This document shows positions 54,013 to 63,100 of a stretch of 64,000 nucleotides of DNA, piece by piece. A program made the translations under genes and the position numbers. The stretch lies in the NCBI GenBank assembly GCA_031288615.1, contig JAITRC010000013.1, forward strand, positions 26,682 to 90,681, written 5' to 3'. The notes under the pieces are model-generated. The model saw only the letters and a program-made list of their open reading frames with translations. It ran no database searches and was not told where the DNA came from. The DNA comes from Tannerellaceae bacterium (GTDB lineage: Bacteria; Bacteroidota; Bacteroidia; Bacteroidales; Tannerellaceae). The number at the start of each line of letters is the position of its first letter. Position 1 is the first letter of the stretch.

Positions 54013-55371
54013 TTAACGAAGGTCAATGACTGACGCCGACGGATACTTTGACCTCTCGAACCTGAAGACTGTGTCCCCTCCCAGTGGCTTCAACGACTGT
54101 AGCCCAATGCGCGTCACCGCTCCCGATAACGTCTTGACCTCAATCTGATAGGGTAGGGGAGGTGACTTCTCCATCCGGACTGTAATCACTGAGGCTGCGC
54201 CTTCACCTGCCGCCTGCTTAATCGGCACCAGCTCTATCACGCACCCCGCTCGACCGCCCGGCGAAACTTCCTCCTTCACCAGCTTTGCCCGATAACCCTT
54301 CCGATCACGCAGGATCACCGCAGGGTTCGTCGCTTGTAGCTCCACCTCCGTCGGTTCACTCACCATCACCTCCTCATTCTGCACCCAGTACGTCCACTGG
54401 ACCCGGCCGTCGTACCATATATATAGCTCCGGCGTCGACAACGCAAACTTATCCCCTTGCATCCGAAGCCTCCCCGCAAAACTCTCTTCCCCTCCTCCCA
54501 CACGGCTATGCACCGCAAACTCCACCGACACACCGCCCGCTTGACCATAACGCGCTGACGCTTTTGACAGCAGGTCGTCCGCCGACTGACCCCAAGCTCC
54601 CAAAGATATTAGGCTGCACGCCAACACCGGCACGTAGTTCCGTCCCTGTGACAACGCAAATCGCACCGCAAACTGTACATGACGCAACACCGTCCACAAC
54701 ACCCCGTAGTATCGGCTCTGTATCTTGAACCGCTCTACCAGCGACGCCCAACGACGACGGGTGCTCAACCCCCCGTCAAGGTAATGAGACAACACCCGGC
54801 CTGTATTATGCACCGCTTGCGCCGACTGTAGACTGCGTATGCACCAATCCACGTCCGATGAATAACGGTAACGCTCGTCATACTTCGGCGCGATTTCTCG
54901 ACGCACTATAAACGACTGATGGGACACCAACATCCCCTGCCTGAAGCTCCGCCAGTTCAATCCCTCCGGGGCACGCAAACGCCTAACTCCCAACACCCCA
55001 CCCACCTCATCCGTCACCAGCGTCTCTCCGTAAATAACGTCCGGCATACCTTCCACTCCCACCCCCTCCGCCACTTCTCCCACCGTAGACGCCGTCGGCA
55101 GTACATCCCCCGCATTGATAAACCACACGTAGTCCCCTGTCGCCAGACCAAGACCTTTATTCATCGCGTCATACAATCCTTTGTCCCGTTCACTCACCAC
55201 TCGCGCTATACGACCATACTCACCCACCAACCCCAGCGTCCCGTCCGTAGAACCTCCATCCACAACGATATACTCTATCCCTTCATACGTCTGACCGCAC
55301 ACACTCGCCAACGTCCGGCCCAACACCGGCGCAGCATTGTACGTAACCGTAATTATCGTGAACCGTATCAT
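54013..55371 (-). CDS. Glycosyltransferase family 2 fused in frame to a LolA-like domain
   Basis: A 452-residue protein with two unrelated parts in one frame. Residues 1-235 are a GT2 of the WcaA type (FTIITVTYNAAPVLGRTLAS, VDGGSTDGT, NKGLGLATGDYVWFINAGD, HQSFIVRRE). Residues about 246-262 form a hydrophobic stretch ending in AWGQ that looks like a former signal peptide. Residues 263-452 match the Bacteroidales LolA-like lipoprotein chaperone (ELYIWYDGRVQWTYW, SEPTEVELQATNP, KYPSASVIDLR). No Met lies near the joint; a GTG at 54631-54633 could restart translation. It closes the porX operon, 16 bp after the GT39 gene. Confidence 0.8.
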   Translation of the reverse strand: MIRFTIITVTYNAAPVLGRTLASVCGQTYEGIEYIVVDGGSTDGTLGLVGEYGRIARVVSERDKGLYDAMNKGLGLATGDYVWFINAGDVLPTASTVGEVAEGVGVEGMPDVIYGETLVTDEVGGVLGVRRLRAPEGLNWRSFRQGMLVSHQSFIVRREIAPKYDERYRYSSDVDWCIRSLQSAQAVHNTGRVLSHYLDGGLSTRRRWASLVERFKIQSRYYGVLWTVLRHVQFAVRFALSQGRNYVPVLACSLISLGAWGQSADDLLSKASARYGQAGGVSVEFAVHSRVGGGEESFAGRLRMQGDKFALSTPELYIWYDGRVQWTYWVQNEEVMVSEPTEVELQATNPAVILRDRKGYRAKLVKEEVSPGGRAGCVIELVPIKQAAGEGAASVITVRMEKSPPLPYQIEVKTLSGAVTRIGLQSLKPLGGDTVFRFERSKYPSASVIDLR

Positions 55372-55387
55372 GATACACCCTCCTCTA

Positions 55388-56860
55388 TCACTGTGCGAAC
55401 GCCGACGGATTCTCCGAAACGTACAAATCGAATTTATAAAACAGCCACCCGAACTTCCCGCACCATTCCGCCTCTGCCGCCGCCGGTAGCTGGTAGCCAT
55501 TGGGCGCACCGCTCCCCAGACGCTCCGAAACGATGATCCACGCTCGCCTGCCCGCAAACTCCTCACCTGACAACGAACGGTAAGAGAAGCTTGGACTTCC
55601 GAGCATCCGACCATATTGAGGGATAAGGTTCTTAAACATTCCTTCCAATTCATACGTATACGCGTGACCCTTGAACAGGTATGCGGTCATTCCGGACATG
55701 GTTTCAAGGTTGCCCTTGTCGCCCGGTGAAGTCAGAAATATATCGCCTGCCCCCAACCGCTCCGTAACATACGTATGGAAGCGGGCGAACTCCTCTCCAT
55801 CCTTCTTTTCCTTCGCATAGGTGATGCTTGACGTCACTATGCCTATACACACCAACACCCCACACAACACCCTATACACCCACTTCCGCTTAATCATCCC
55901 TCCTTCTATCCCGAAGAACATCCATATCAGCCCACACACCGGTAGCAGATAACGGTTATAGAACAGCGGACGGATAAGCAACGATAGGCCTAGCCCCACC
56001 AACACAAGGATTACCGCGCACAACACCCCACTCATTCCGAACCACTCGATCTTTTGCTTCTCCTTCCGCACGAAAAAGGACCAACACATCCCTATAAATA
56101 GACCACACAAAATGCAGCCGGCACTCCACCTGCCTGCCTTGAACACAAACTCTCCCCACCCCACTATGTACATCCCCGTCAACGGCGGTATCCAAAAATC
56201 CTTTGAAAAAAACTCGAAGCTCTCCACCGCTATCCCTATCCACGGCATGTACACCACAACCGCACACACCCCTATCACTCCAAGCTTCACCTCATTTCCC
56301 CTGGCATACTTCACCGTATACACCCACATCAACACATACCCTATCCCCACCACTATCCCCGCGTAGTAATGTGTATATGCCGACGCCGCAGCGCTCAACA
56401 GAAACAGCGCCGCCCACACCCACTTACCCCTACTAATCAAGTACCACGCACACACTCCCGACATCGTCACAAAAAACAGCGCCCAAGTATACATCCGGAT
56501 CTCTATGCTGTACAAAAGTATGTTCTCCGAAGCAAAAAATGCCAGCATATACAGCAACGACGCCCTGCTCGACACTTCCTTCTTCAAAAACACCCCGCCC
56601 AACACCATCGTCAGCACCGTCGGCACTATCGAAAAGCTCTTCATCGCAAACACCTCACCCCCGAACACCCCATACCACACCTTCTCCAGCACAAAAAACA
56701 GCGGCGGATGGCTATCCAGACGCAGGCACGACATCAGCTCCCCCCACGTCCCTTGTATCGGCGCCAACGAATACACCTCATCACCCCATACCGCTCCCCC
56801 GCTTACCCACGCCAACACCAACGCCAACACGGCATACAACCCCGCAATTAGATATATCAT
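55388..56860 (-). CDS. GT39-like membrane glycosyltransferase (PMT/ArnT type)
   Basis: A 490-residue polytopic membrane protein with about 10-12 helices. The first periplasmic loop has WGDEVYSLAPI (acidic DE motif) and DSHPPLFFVLEKVWYGVFGG, typical of GT-C enzymes of family 39 that use polyprenyl-phosphate sugars. A soluble C-terminal periplasmic part follows about residue 350. The start overlaps the STELLO-like gene by 80 bp. It probably attaches a sugar to a glycan, lipid or protein in the periplasm; the acceptor is unknown. Confidence 0.82.
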   Translation of the reverse strand: MIYLIAGLYAVLALVLAWVSGGAVWGDEVYSLAPIQGTWGELMSCLRLDSHPPLFFVLEKVWYGVFGGEVFAMKSFSIVPTVLTMVLGGVFLKKEVSSRASLLYMLAFFASENILLYSIEIRMYTWALFFVTMSGVCAWYLISRGKWVWAALFLLSAAASAYTHYYAGIVVGIGYVLMWVYTVKYARGNEVKLGVIGVCAVVVYMPWIGIAVESFEFFSKDFWIPPLTGMYIVGWGEFVFKAGRWSAGCILCGLFIGMCWSFFVRKEKQKIEWFGMSGVLCAVILVLVGLGLSLLIRPLFYNRYLLPVCGLIWMFFGIEGGMIKRKWVYRVLCGVLVCIGIVTSSITYAKEKKDGEEFARFHTYVTERLGAGDIFLTSPGDKGNLETMSGMTAYLFKGHAYTYELEGMFKNLIPQYGRMLGSPSFSYRSLSGEEFAGRRAWIIVSERLGSGAPNGYQLPAAAEAEWCGKFGWLFYKFDLYVSENPSAFAQ

Positions 56861-57851
56861 CTATCCAGTCTTTTATTAACCCAAGTTCTTTCTTGTCCAC
56901 CAACCCCATCCGTATGAACTGCTCATAGCACACCAGCATGTTCTCTCCCACATGCTCCACGCCTGCCCGCAGAGACAGCTTCTCCAGCTCCTCCACAATC
57001 CGCCCGTTATGCAGGTACCCTACCACCTCATCCGCAAAATCACCCAGCAGGTTATGGTCATTTCGCTCCTGACTCACCGTCGCATGATGGAACAGCACAC
57101 CCCAGTCATTCTCCCAACAGATCCGCTGCGCCACAAAGCTCCGCCAGATGTCCGTCATCCGGAAACTGCAGTACGAGGGCAGGTACAGCAACCCATACGC
57201 TTCCGCATACCACACCGTATTCTGGCTGTTGAATGGACACCAACTGCCTCGACCCAGACCCACCAACCGCGTCTTATCCTCCGCAAACTTCACCGGCAAC
57301 ACCCCCGTCAACCGGTATACCGCATCTACATCCGGATTCGCATCCGCTAACCCTTGACGGATGGGGTATTTATATCCCTTACTATACATAAGGGGGGGGG
57401 GTGTAACAGCTTCTTTGATGTGTGCTAAGGAAAAGCCACGCGGCCATACCGCCTCATTCGTGAACAGCTTATATACATTCGTCCACCCACTGCCTTCATA
57501 CACTCCCACTTCTCCCACTTCCTCACTAACCTCCCAAAACTCCCCATACGGAATGTTGTCGTCATCCGTCTCTTGGATCACCTCTGCGCCTCCTCGCATC
57601 GCCACCAGGTACCCGATATTCTTCCGTGCATAATGACGCACCGGCAAACTCTGCGACAGCGCAAATCCCAACCCTTCCTGACGACCTATTGAGTAATAGT
57701 CACACCCCTCCAAAGCAAACTCCGCCGGTGAGCTCACATCCCCGATAACGATAAACGTGATCCCCCGCGACGACGACGAGGACGACAAGCCCCGCAACAC
57801 CGCGTTCTCCGATCCCGCTATTGAGGTCACCACCAAACTCCGCTTTCCCAT
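56781..57851 (-). CDS. STELLO/DUF288-family glycosyltransferase with in-frame C10 tract
   Basis: A 356-residue protein with DUF288/STELLO hallmarks: FIVIGDVSSPAEF, the ARKNIGYLVAMRGGAEVIQ block (residues about 75-95) and the metal-binding ETDDDNIP. Plant STELLO proteins act with cellulose synthase; bacterial members are presumed glycosyltransferases. A run of ten C (coding strand, 57392-57401) encodes Pro-Pro-Pro near residues 150-154, so slippage would shift the frame. The C-terminal ~25 residues (Val/Gly repeats) overlap the next gene and may be non-functional. It follows the GT2 gene by three bases. Confidence 0.8.
   Translation of the reverse strand: MGKRSLVVTSIAGSENAVLRGLSSSSSSRGITFIVIGDVSSPAEFALEGCDYYSIGRQEGLGFALSQSLPVRHYARKNIGYLVAMRGGAEVIQETDDDNIPYGEFWEVSEEVGEVGVYEGSGWTNVYKLFTNEAVWPRGFSLAHIKEAVTPPPLMYSKGYKYPIRQGLADANPDVDAVYRLTGVLPVKFAEDKTRLVGLGRGSWCPFNSQNTVWYAEAYGLLYLPSYCSFRMTDIWRSFVAQRICWENDWGVLFHHATVSQERNDHNLLGDFADEVVGYLHNGRIVEELEKLSLRAGVEHVGENMLVCYEQFIRMGLVDKKELGLIKDWIDDISNCGVVCRVGVGVGVGKRGSGMG
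57392..57401. repeat. Homopolymer G10/C10 within the STELLO-like gene
   Basis: Ten G on the plus strand, that is ten C in the coding strand. The current length keeps the frame open. Gain or loss of one base would truncate the enzyme, as in phase-variable surface-glycan genes. Confidence 0.85.
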
Positions 57852-57854
57852 CCT

Positions 57855-58589
57855 CTATGCCTTTAATAGCTCCGACTCCTTCATCAACCGCACCCGCAAC
57901 GCTATCCGTACATACACGAAGTTCTTGAAAAACGTGTTCTGTGACTCCCCTTCCGTCCGTGATTCCCACTTCGCCGGTATCTCATCTATCTCTACACCCA
58001 AACGCAACGGCTTCAATGCCGTCTCAAGGAAAAACGGATGCTTGGTCTCTTCCCAACGGATGCTTTGCACCAACTCCACCGGAAATATCCGGTACCCGTA
58101 CGTCATATCTGTCAACTTACTCCCGTACAAACCCGACAACAGCTTCTGAAACAGGTAGTTACACACCAACTTCACCACATTATACCCCTTGAAACTCCCT
58201 TCACCTATCCACCGCGACGCCGTCACTATCCGCTCCGGAGCCAACTTCACCCGCCGGATAAATTCCGACACCAACCTTGGGTCTGTCTCCAAGTCCGTTG
58301 ACATCACCACCACATGCGTTCCCCCAGCCAGCTCGAACGCCTCCCGTATCGCATTCCCCACAAACGGCTCCCTTTGGTAGTATATCCGCACCCGTATCCC
58401 CTCGCTCTCCGCCACTACCGCTGCCGCCGCTTCCGCACATGCTTTCGTCGTCTTCGCGCACAGCACGATCAGAAACTCTTCGAGCTCCTCCCTTCGGCAT
58501 GTCGCTCTGATTATCGCCGCCGTTTGACGCAACGAGTACGTCTCATTCACCGCCGGCAGTAGCACCGTCACCCTTATCGCCTTTCCCAT
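57855..58589 (-). CDS. Glycosyltransferase family 2 (dolichyl-phosphate-mannose-synthase-like)
   Basis: A 244-residue GT2. VTVLLPAVNETYSLRQT is the N-terminal nucleotide loop, VVVMSTDLETDP carries the metal-binding DxE-type motif, and ASRWIGEGSFKGYN follows. The short helical C-terminus has no strong membrane helix. It could make a polyprenyl-phosphate sugar that feeds the GT39-like enzyme downstream. It lies 19 bp after porX and three bases before the STELLO gene. Confidence 0.85.
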   Translation of the reverse strand: MGKAIRVTVLLPAVNETYSLRQTAAIIRATCRREELEEFLIVLCAKTTKACAEAAAAVVAESEGIRVRIYYQREPFVGNAIREAFELAGGTHVVVMSTDLETDPRLVSEFIRRVKLAPERIVTASRWIGEGSFKGYNVVKLVCNYLFQKLLSGLYGSKLTDMTYGYRIFPVELVQSIRWEETKHPFFLETALKPLRLGVEIDEIPAKWESRTEGESQNTFFKNFVYVRIALRVRLMKESELLKA

Positions 58590-58608
58590 CTCGCAAACTT
58601 ACTAACCT

Positions 58609-60123
58609 TTACCCAATTACCGCCAACGGTACCAGCATCTCCTCCATCGACACCCCTCCATGCTGGTACGTCTCCTTGTAACGACGCACATGCTCATGGT
58701 ACCCGTTCGGGTACACAAAAAAATCCTGACCCACCGCAAACACATAACGGCTCCCTACTCCTACACCCGGTAACCCCACCTCCTCCGGTTCCAACACCTC
58801 ATACACGCTCCCGCTATCGTACGTCAGGTGCTTCCCACTCTTATAACGCACGTTCGCATTCAACTCCCTGCTCCCTTGTATCCGTACGCTTCGCTCTACC
58901 CGCACCGTCCCATGATCCGTCGTCAACACCACCTTTCCCCCACTCCCCACCACCCGCTCCAACAACTCCCCCAACCCCGAATGACGCAGCCAGCTGCCCA
59001 CCACCTCCCTATACCCCGCTTCGCCTCGCGACAACTCCCGCACCACCAAACTATCCATCCCCGCATGCGATAGCATGTCCACAAAGTTCAGCACCACCAC
59101 ATTCAAATTCCGCTCCTTACCCCCCTTCAATCCCTCCAGACCCACCCCCTTACGGTAGCTCAAACCATACACCCCGCCCAACCGCTTCATCTGATCCTCC
59201 AAGTACACCGCCTCCGACGCATTCTTACTCCCTTCTTCGCCCTCCTCCTTCCATAAACCCGGATAACGACGCTTCACCTCCAACGGCAGCAGACCCGAAA
59301 ACAGCGCATTCCGGCTATATTGCGTCGTCGTCGGCAGAATACTCCAGTACATACCCTCTTCCACCGGCATACTCACCGGCAGCTGACTTCGTAGCTCCCG
59401 CCACTGATCCCACCGCAGGTTATCTATCACCACCCACCACACCTTCACACCCCCCTCCAGCAACGGCGCTATCTTCTCTCCATACACCCCCGGCGACAGC
59501 AACGGCGAACCACCTGCACCCTTTATCCATCCCGCATACTGACCCCGCACATAACGACCAAACTCCTCCTCCGCTTCTTGCCACTGACCTCGCAACACCT
59601 CCACCATTCCACCACCTATACCCTCCAACTGCAACCCCCATTCCACCAGCCCCTTGTACAGCTCCTCCCAGCCCTCCACACCCAACTCCCGCACCTTACC
59701 CCGACACGCCCCGTACCATGCCCCGTACCCCCGCTCTATACTCCCGCCTCGCAGCTCCGCCCCATGGATATGCTTCTTCACCGTCACCAACAGCTGCTCC
59801 CGGCTCACCGGCTTTATCAGGTAGTCCGACACCCCGCCCCCTATCGCCGCCTCCATCACCCCCTCGCCCTCGTTCCGCGTCACCAACACCACCGACCCCA
59901 CTCCACTTAGCTTCCGCAACTCCCCTAACGTCTCCAATCCCCCCATCCCCGGCATCTCCTCATCCAAAAACACCATGTCATAACGACCGCCCCGCGCCAT
60001 CCCCAACCCGTCCACCCCACTCACACTCGTCTCCACACTATACCCCCGCTCCCGCAAGTACAGCACATGCGGCAGCAGCAGCTCCATCTCATCATCTATC
60101 CACAATATCCGACCTCGCTCCAT
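58609..60123 (-). CDS. porX: T9SS response regulator PorX (REC + PglZ phosphodiesterase)
   Basis: A 504-residue two-component regulator of type IX secretion. The receiver domain (residues 1-120) has D10-D11, the phosphoacceptor D54 in FLDEEMPG, T82 and K104. A helical linker (about 130-205) leads to the PglZ/alkaline-phosphatase-like domain with VVIDNLRWDQW, the Thr nucleophile region ILPTTTQYSRNAL, and TTDHGTVRV. P. gingivalis PorX with the same order hydrolyses oligonucleotides and controls T9SS genes with PorY and SigP. The ATG at 60123 is chosen because the -7 box ends at 60129 and would otherwise overlap the coding region. Confidence 0.93.
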   Translation of the reverse strand: MERGRILWIDDEMELLLPHVLYLRERGYSVETSVSGVDGLGMARGGRYDMVFLDEEMPGMGGLETLGELRKLSGVGSVVLVTRNEGEGVMEAAIGGGVSDYLIKPVSREQLLVTVKKHIHGAELRGGSIERGYGAWYGACRGKVRELGVEGWEELYKGLVEWGLQLEGIGGGMVEVLRGQWQEAEEEFGRYVRGQYAGWIKGAGGSPLLSPGVYGEKIAPLLEGGVKVWWVVIDNLRWDQWRELRSQLPVSMPVEEGMYWSILPTTTQYSRNALFSGLLPLEVKRRYPGLWKEEGEEGSKNASEAVYLEDQMKRLGGVYGLSYRKGVGLEGLKGGKERNLNVVVLNFVDMLSHAGMDSLVVRELSRGEAGYREVVGSWLRHSGLGELLERVVGSGGKVVLTTDHGTVRVERSVRIQGSRELNANVRYKSGKHLTYDSGSVYEVLEPEEVGLPGVGVGSRYVFAVGQDFFVYPNGYHEHVRRYKETYQHGGVSMEEMLVPLAVIG

Positions 60124-60128
60124 ATCCA

Positions 60129-60136
60129 CAAAAGTA
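60129..60136 (-). promoter_or_regulatory. -7 box of porX
   Basis: Minus-strand TACTTTTG, exact TAnnTTTG, with only five bases to the ATG at 60123. The predicted transcript is leaderless or nearly so. No -33 TTTG is clear. Confidence 0.6.
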
Positions 60137-60173
60137 TGCTTTTTTCTCTTCCTTATCTTCCATTTCTTTTTCT

Positions 60174-60181
60174 TACCTTTG
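60174..60181 (+). promoter_or_regulatory. -7 box of the giant repeat protein gene
   Basis: TACCTTTG, exact TAnnTTTG, four bases before the ATG at 60186, predicting a leaderless transcript. The pyrimidine-rich 60138-60173 stretch separates this from the divergent porX box. Confidence 0.6.
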
Positions 60182-60185
60182 TGCC

Positions 60186-63100
60186 ATGATACATTTATAT
60201 ATACGCGCCGCTGCCGTCTGCCTTATCGCCGCCCTCGTCCAGGGCGTCCGTGCCGACGATCCCCCTTCCCTCGACGACGTCAACGACGCCGCCGAAGTTG
60301 TCTCCCTGGCTCAGGATGTCTACGACCAAATCTACACCAACGCCGTCGTCGCGCACCAAGCCTATGCCTTTGCGCAGGTCGACTCCTCCAATGAAGCCAC
60401 TCTCCACGAACGCGCTCAAATCGACTCCACTAACAAAGCCAACGCTTACGCCCTCAAGCGTACCGATTCCCTCTACACCGCCGACCTCTACTACGACGCA
60501 CACTCCGACCTCAACAACAAAGCTACCGCTTACACCAACGCACAAGCCGATTCTGCCGCCAAGGCTGTCGCTTACGCCAACGCGCGTGCCGACTCATTCA
60601 CCTACGCCAACCTCTACAACCTCGCCATCGCTTACGCCAACGCCAGAGCCGATTCCGCTACCGCACACCAAAACCTCCTCAATGCCCACGCTCAATTCGC
60701 TAACGCGCACACCAACTACACCAACGCCCTCGCCGACTCCGCCAACGCCCACCTTGCCCTCAACATCATCCTCGCCAATCACGCCGCCAACACCCAAGAT
60801 TACGCCACCGCGCAAGACGATTCCATCTCCGCCCTCCTCGCCTACACCGACGCACACTTCACCCTCCTCAATACAACCCAGACCTACACCAACGCCAAAG
60901 CCGACTCCGCTACCGCCCACACCAACTACACCGACACCCAAGCCGACTCCACCGCCTACGCCGACCTCTACTACGACGCCTATAACGACTCCCTCTCCGC
61001 CGCCAACCTCTATTTCCCCGCACAAGCCGACTCCGCTACCGCCCACACCAACTACACCGACGCCCGTGCCGACTCCACACACTTCGCCGACCTCTACTTC
61101 CCCACACACGCCTACGCCCTTGAAAAAGCCGCCCGCTACCAAGACGCACAACTTGCCTACGCCAACGTCGCCGCCGCTTACGCACAAGCACAAATCGACT
61201 CCATGGACGCCGCACTCGTCTACGACCTCGCCAAGCAAGACTCCACACACGCCGCCGACGAATACCCCTTAGCTCAACTCGACTCCACCGAAAAAGCCAA
61301 CATCTATTTCCCTGCTCAAGCCGACGCCGATTTGTTCGCCGATCGCTACCAAACCGCCAAGCAAGACTCCGCCGACAAAATCACCGCACAAGCTCAAGCG
61401 CAACAAAACGCCGAGAACAAAGCACAAGAACTCGAAACCGCGCAAGCCAACCTCTCTGAAACAACCGCCGCCTACCTCGCCGCACAACAAGACTCCGCTA
61501 CTCACTACGCCGCCTACACCGCCTTCGTAGTCGCCGCCTACACCGCCGCTATACCCGGCGCCACCACCTCCCCCGATCATATCGATGAATACCTCGACTA
61601 CCTCAAAGCCCTCAACCACATCCCCCAGAATATCACTGACTTGAACCAAAATCTTTTCGAACTCACTTCCAAAGAACACCTCCTCGTCGCCAAGGTGAAA
61701 GCTCTCCTCGACACCCTCAACTCCTCCTGGTCTTATTCTGTCGTCACCAACCCCCGCCTTTACGCCGCTCGAATTCAGGTCAATCAATACCTCACGTCCG
61801 CCTCCTACTATATCAATGCCGCTGCCAATATCTTCAACCCCAGAAACTCCCCGGAAACCAGAATCGAAGCCGCTGAACTCATCTGCAAATACGAACCCGG
61901 CATCGACGTCCTGCCCGGCGCCGACACCCTCATCGCATACGCTTCCGCTCACGCCAAAACCTTCGCCGCGCGGGCCGCTGCTTTTGACGCCGCTTCCGAC
62001 TCCGCGCACATATACTCCTTCTTGGGATCCGCTTGTGACTTCGTAGTCGCCACCGCCAGGGCTTCCCTCGCCGCCACGCATGACAATGCGCCCGCGCGTT
62101 TCGCCGACTCTCAGGATAACTGGGCTTTCCTCGACTCCGCGCAACATGTCGCTGCCAACGCACTCCAAGCCGCTGGCTCCGCCATCCAAGCCGCTAACAC
62201 CGCCAAAAACTTCGCCAACGACTTCGACACGCAACACCTGGACGACATCAATGACCTCGCTAACACGATCGACTCCTACCAAGGCGACATCGCACAATCC
62301 AACTTCCTCGTCCAATCCAACGCCCTCGATATCCTTAGCATCCCACAAGACCAGCAACTAGCCCTCACCTGGCAAAACTATCTCGAAGCCTTCGAAGCAC
62401 TTGACAACGCTTACCTAACCTACATCCCCTTCCGCGACGTCGCCGACAACGCCCGGTACGCCTTCTACCAAGCTCAAACCGCCGCCGACAACGCTCAAAA
62501 CGACTACTACAGCGCCGTGCAAGCCAGAGCCCAAGCCAACGATCAAGCCGCCCAAGCCGTTGCCGAGGCCAACTCCCTACTCCAAGCCGCCAACCACACC
62601 CGCAGCATCGCTGAAGCCGCCTTCACACCCTACAACTTCGCCCGATACGCCGCCGTCTCCGCCTTCGATCGACTCGTCTACACCAACAACCGCGCCAACA
62701 CCACCCGCGCCGACTTCCTCACCCGGGCCCGGGTCGCACGCGACTACTACGACACCTACTTCCTCCCTCTCGTCCGCGCCCAACTAGCCTACGACGAAGC
62801 CTTCATCCTCGAACAGATAGCCCTCGCCCCCTATATCGAAGCCAACGAACTCACCTCCACCGCCCGTGAACGCTTCTACCAAGCTTTTGACCTCGCCAAT
62901 TTCCGCCGTGACCGATACTACGACGCCATCGACCTTGCCCAAGCTGCCCTCCAAGACTACACCGCTGCCCTCGCCACTACACGCGACGCCCGTAACGCCT
63001 TCACCTACGCCAACTTCCACACCGGCCTCACCCGCAACGACTACTACCTCGCCATCACCAACCGCGACCGCACCTTCGACAACCTCAACCTCGCCATCGA

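Noticed and set aside
60250..61272. A plus-strand open frame of 340 codons rich in Pro, Thr and Ser
   Set aside because: It is a shifted frame of the giant gene, with composition explained by the 42-bp repeats. The frame from 60186 has the signal peptide, promoter and no stop to the window end.
60297..61533. 42-bp periodic repeats as a possible CRISPR array
   Set aside because: The period is a multiple of three, there are no conserved repeat/variable spacer blocks, and the whole stretch is one coding frame.
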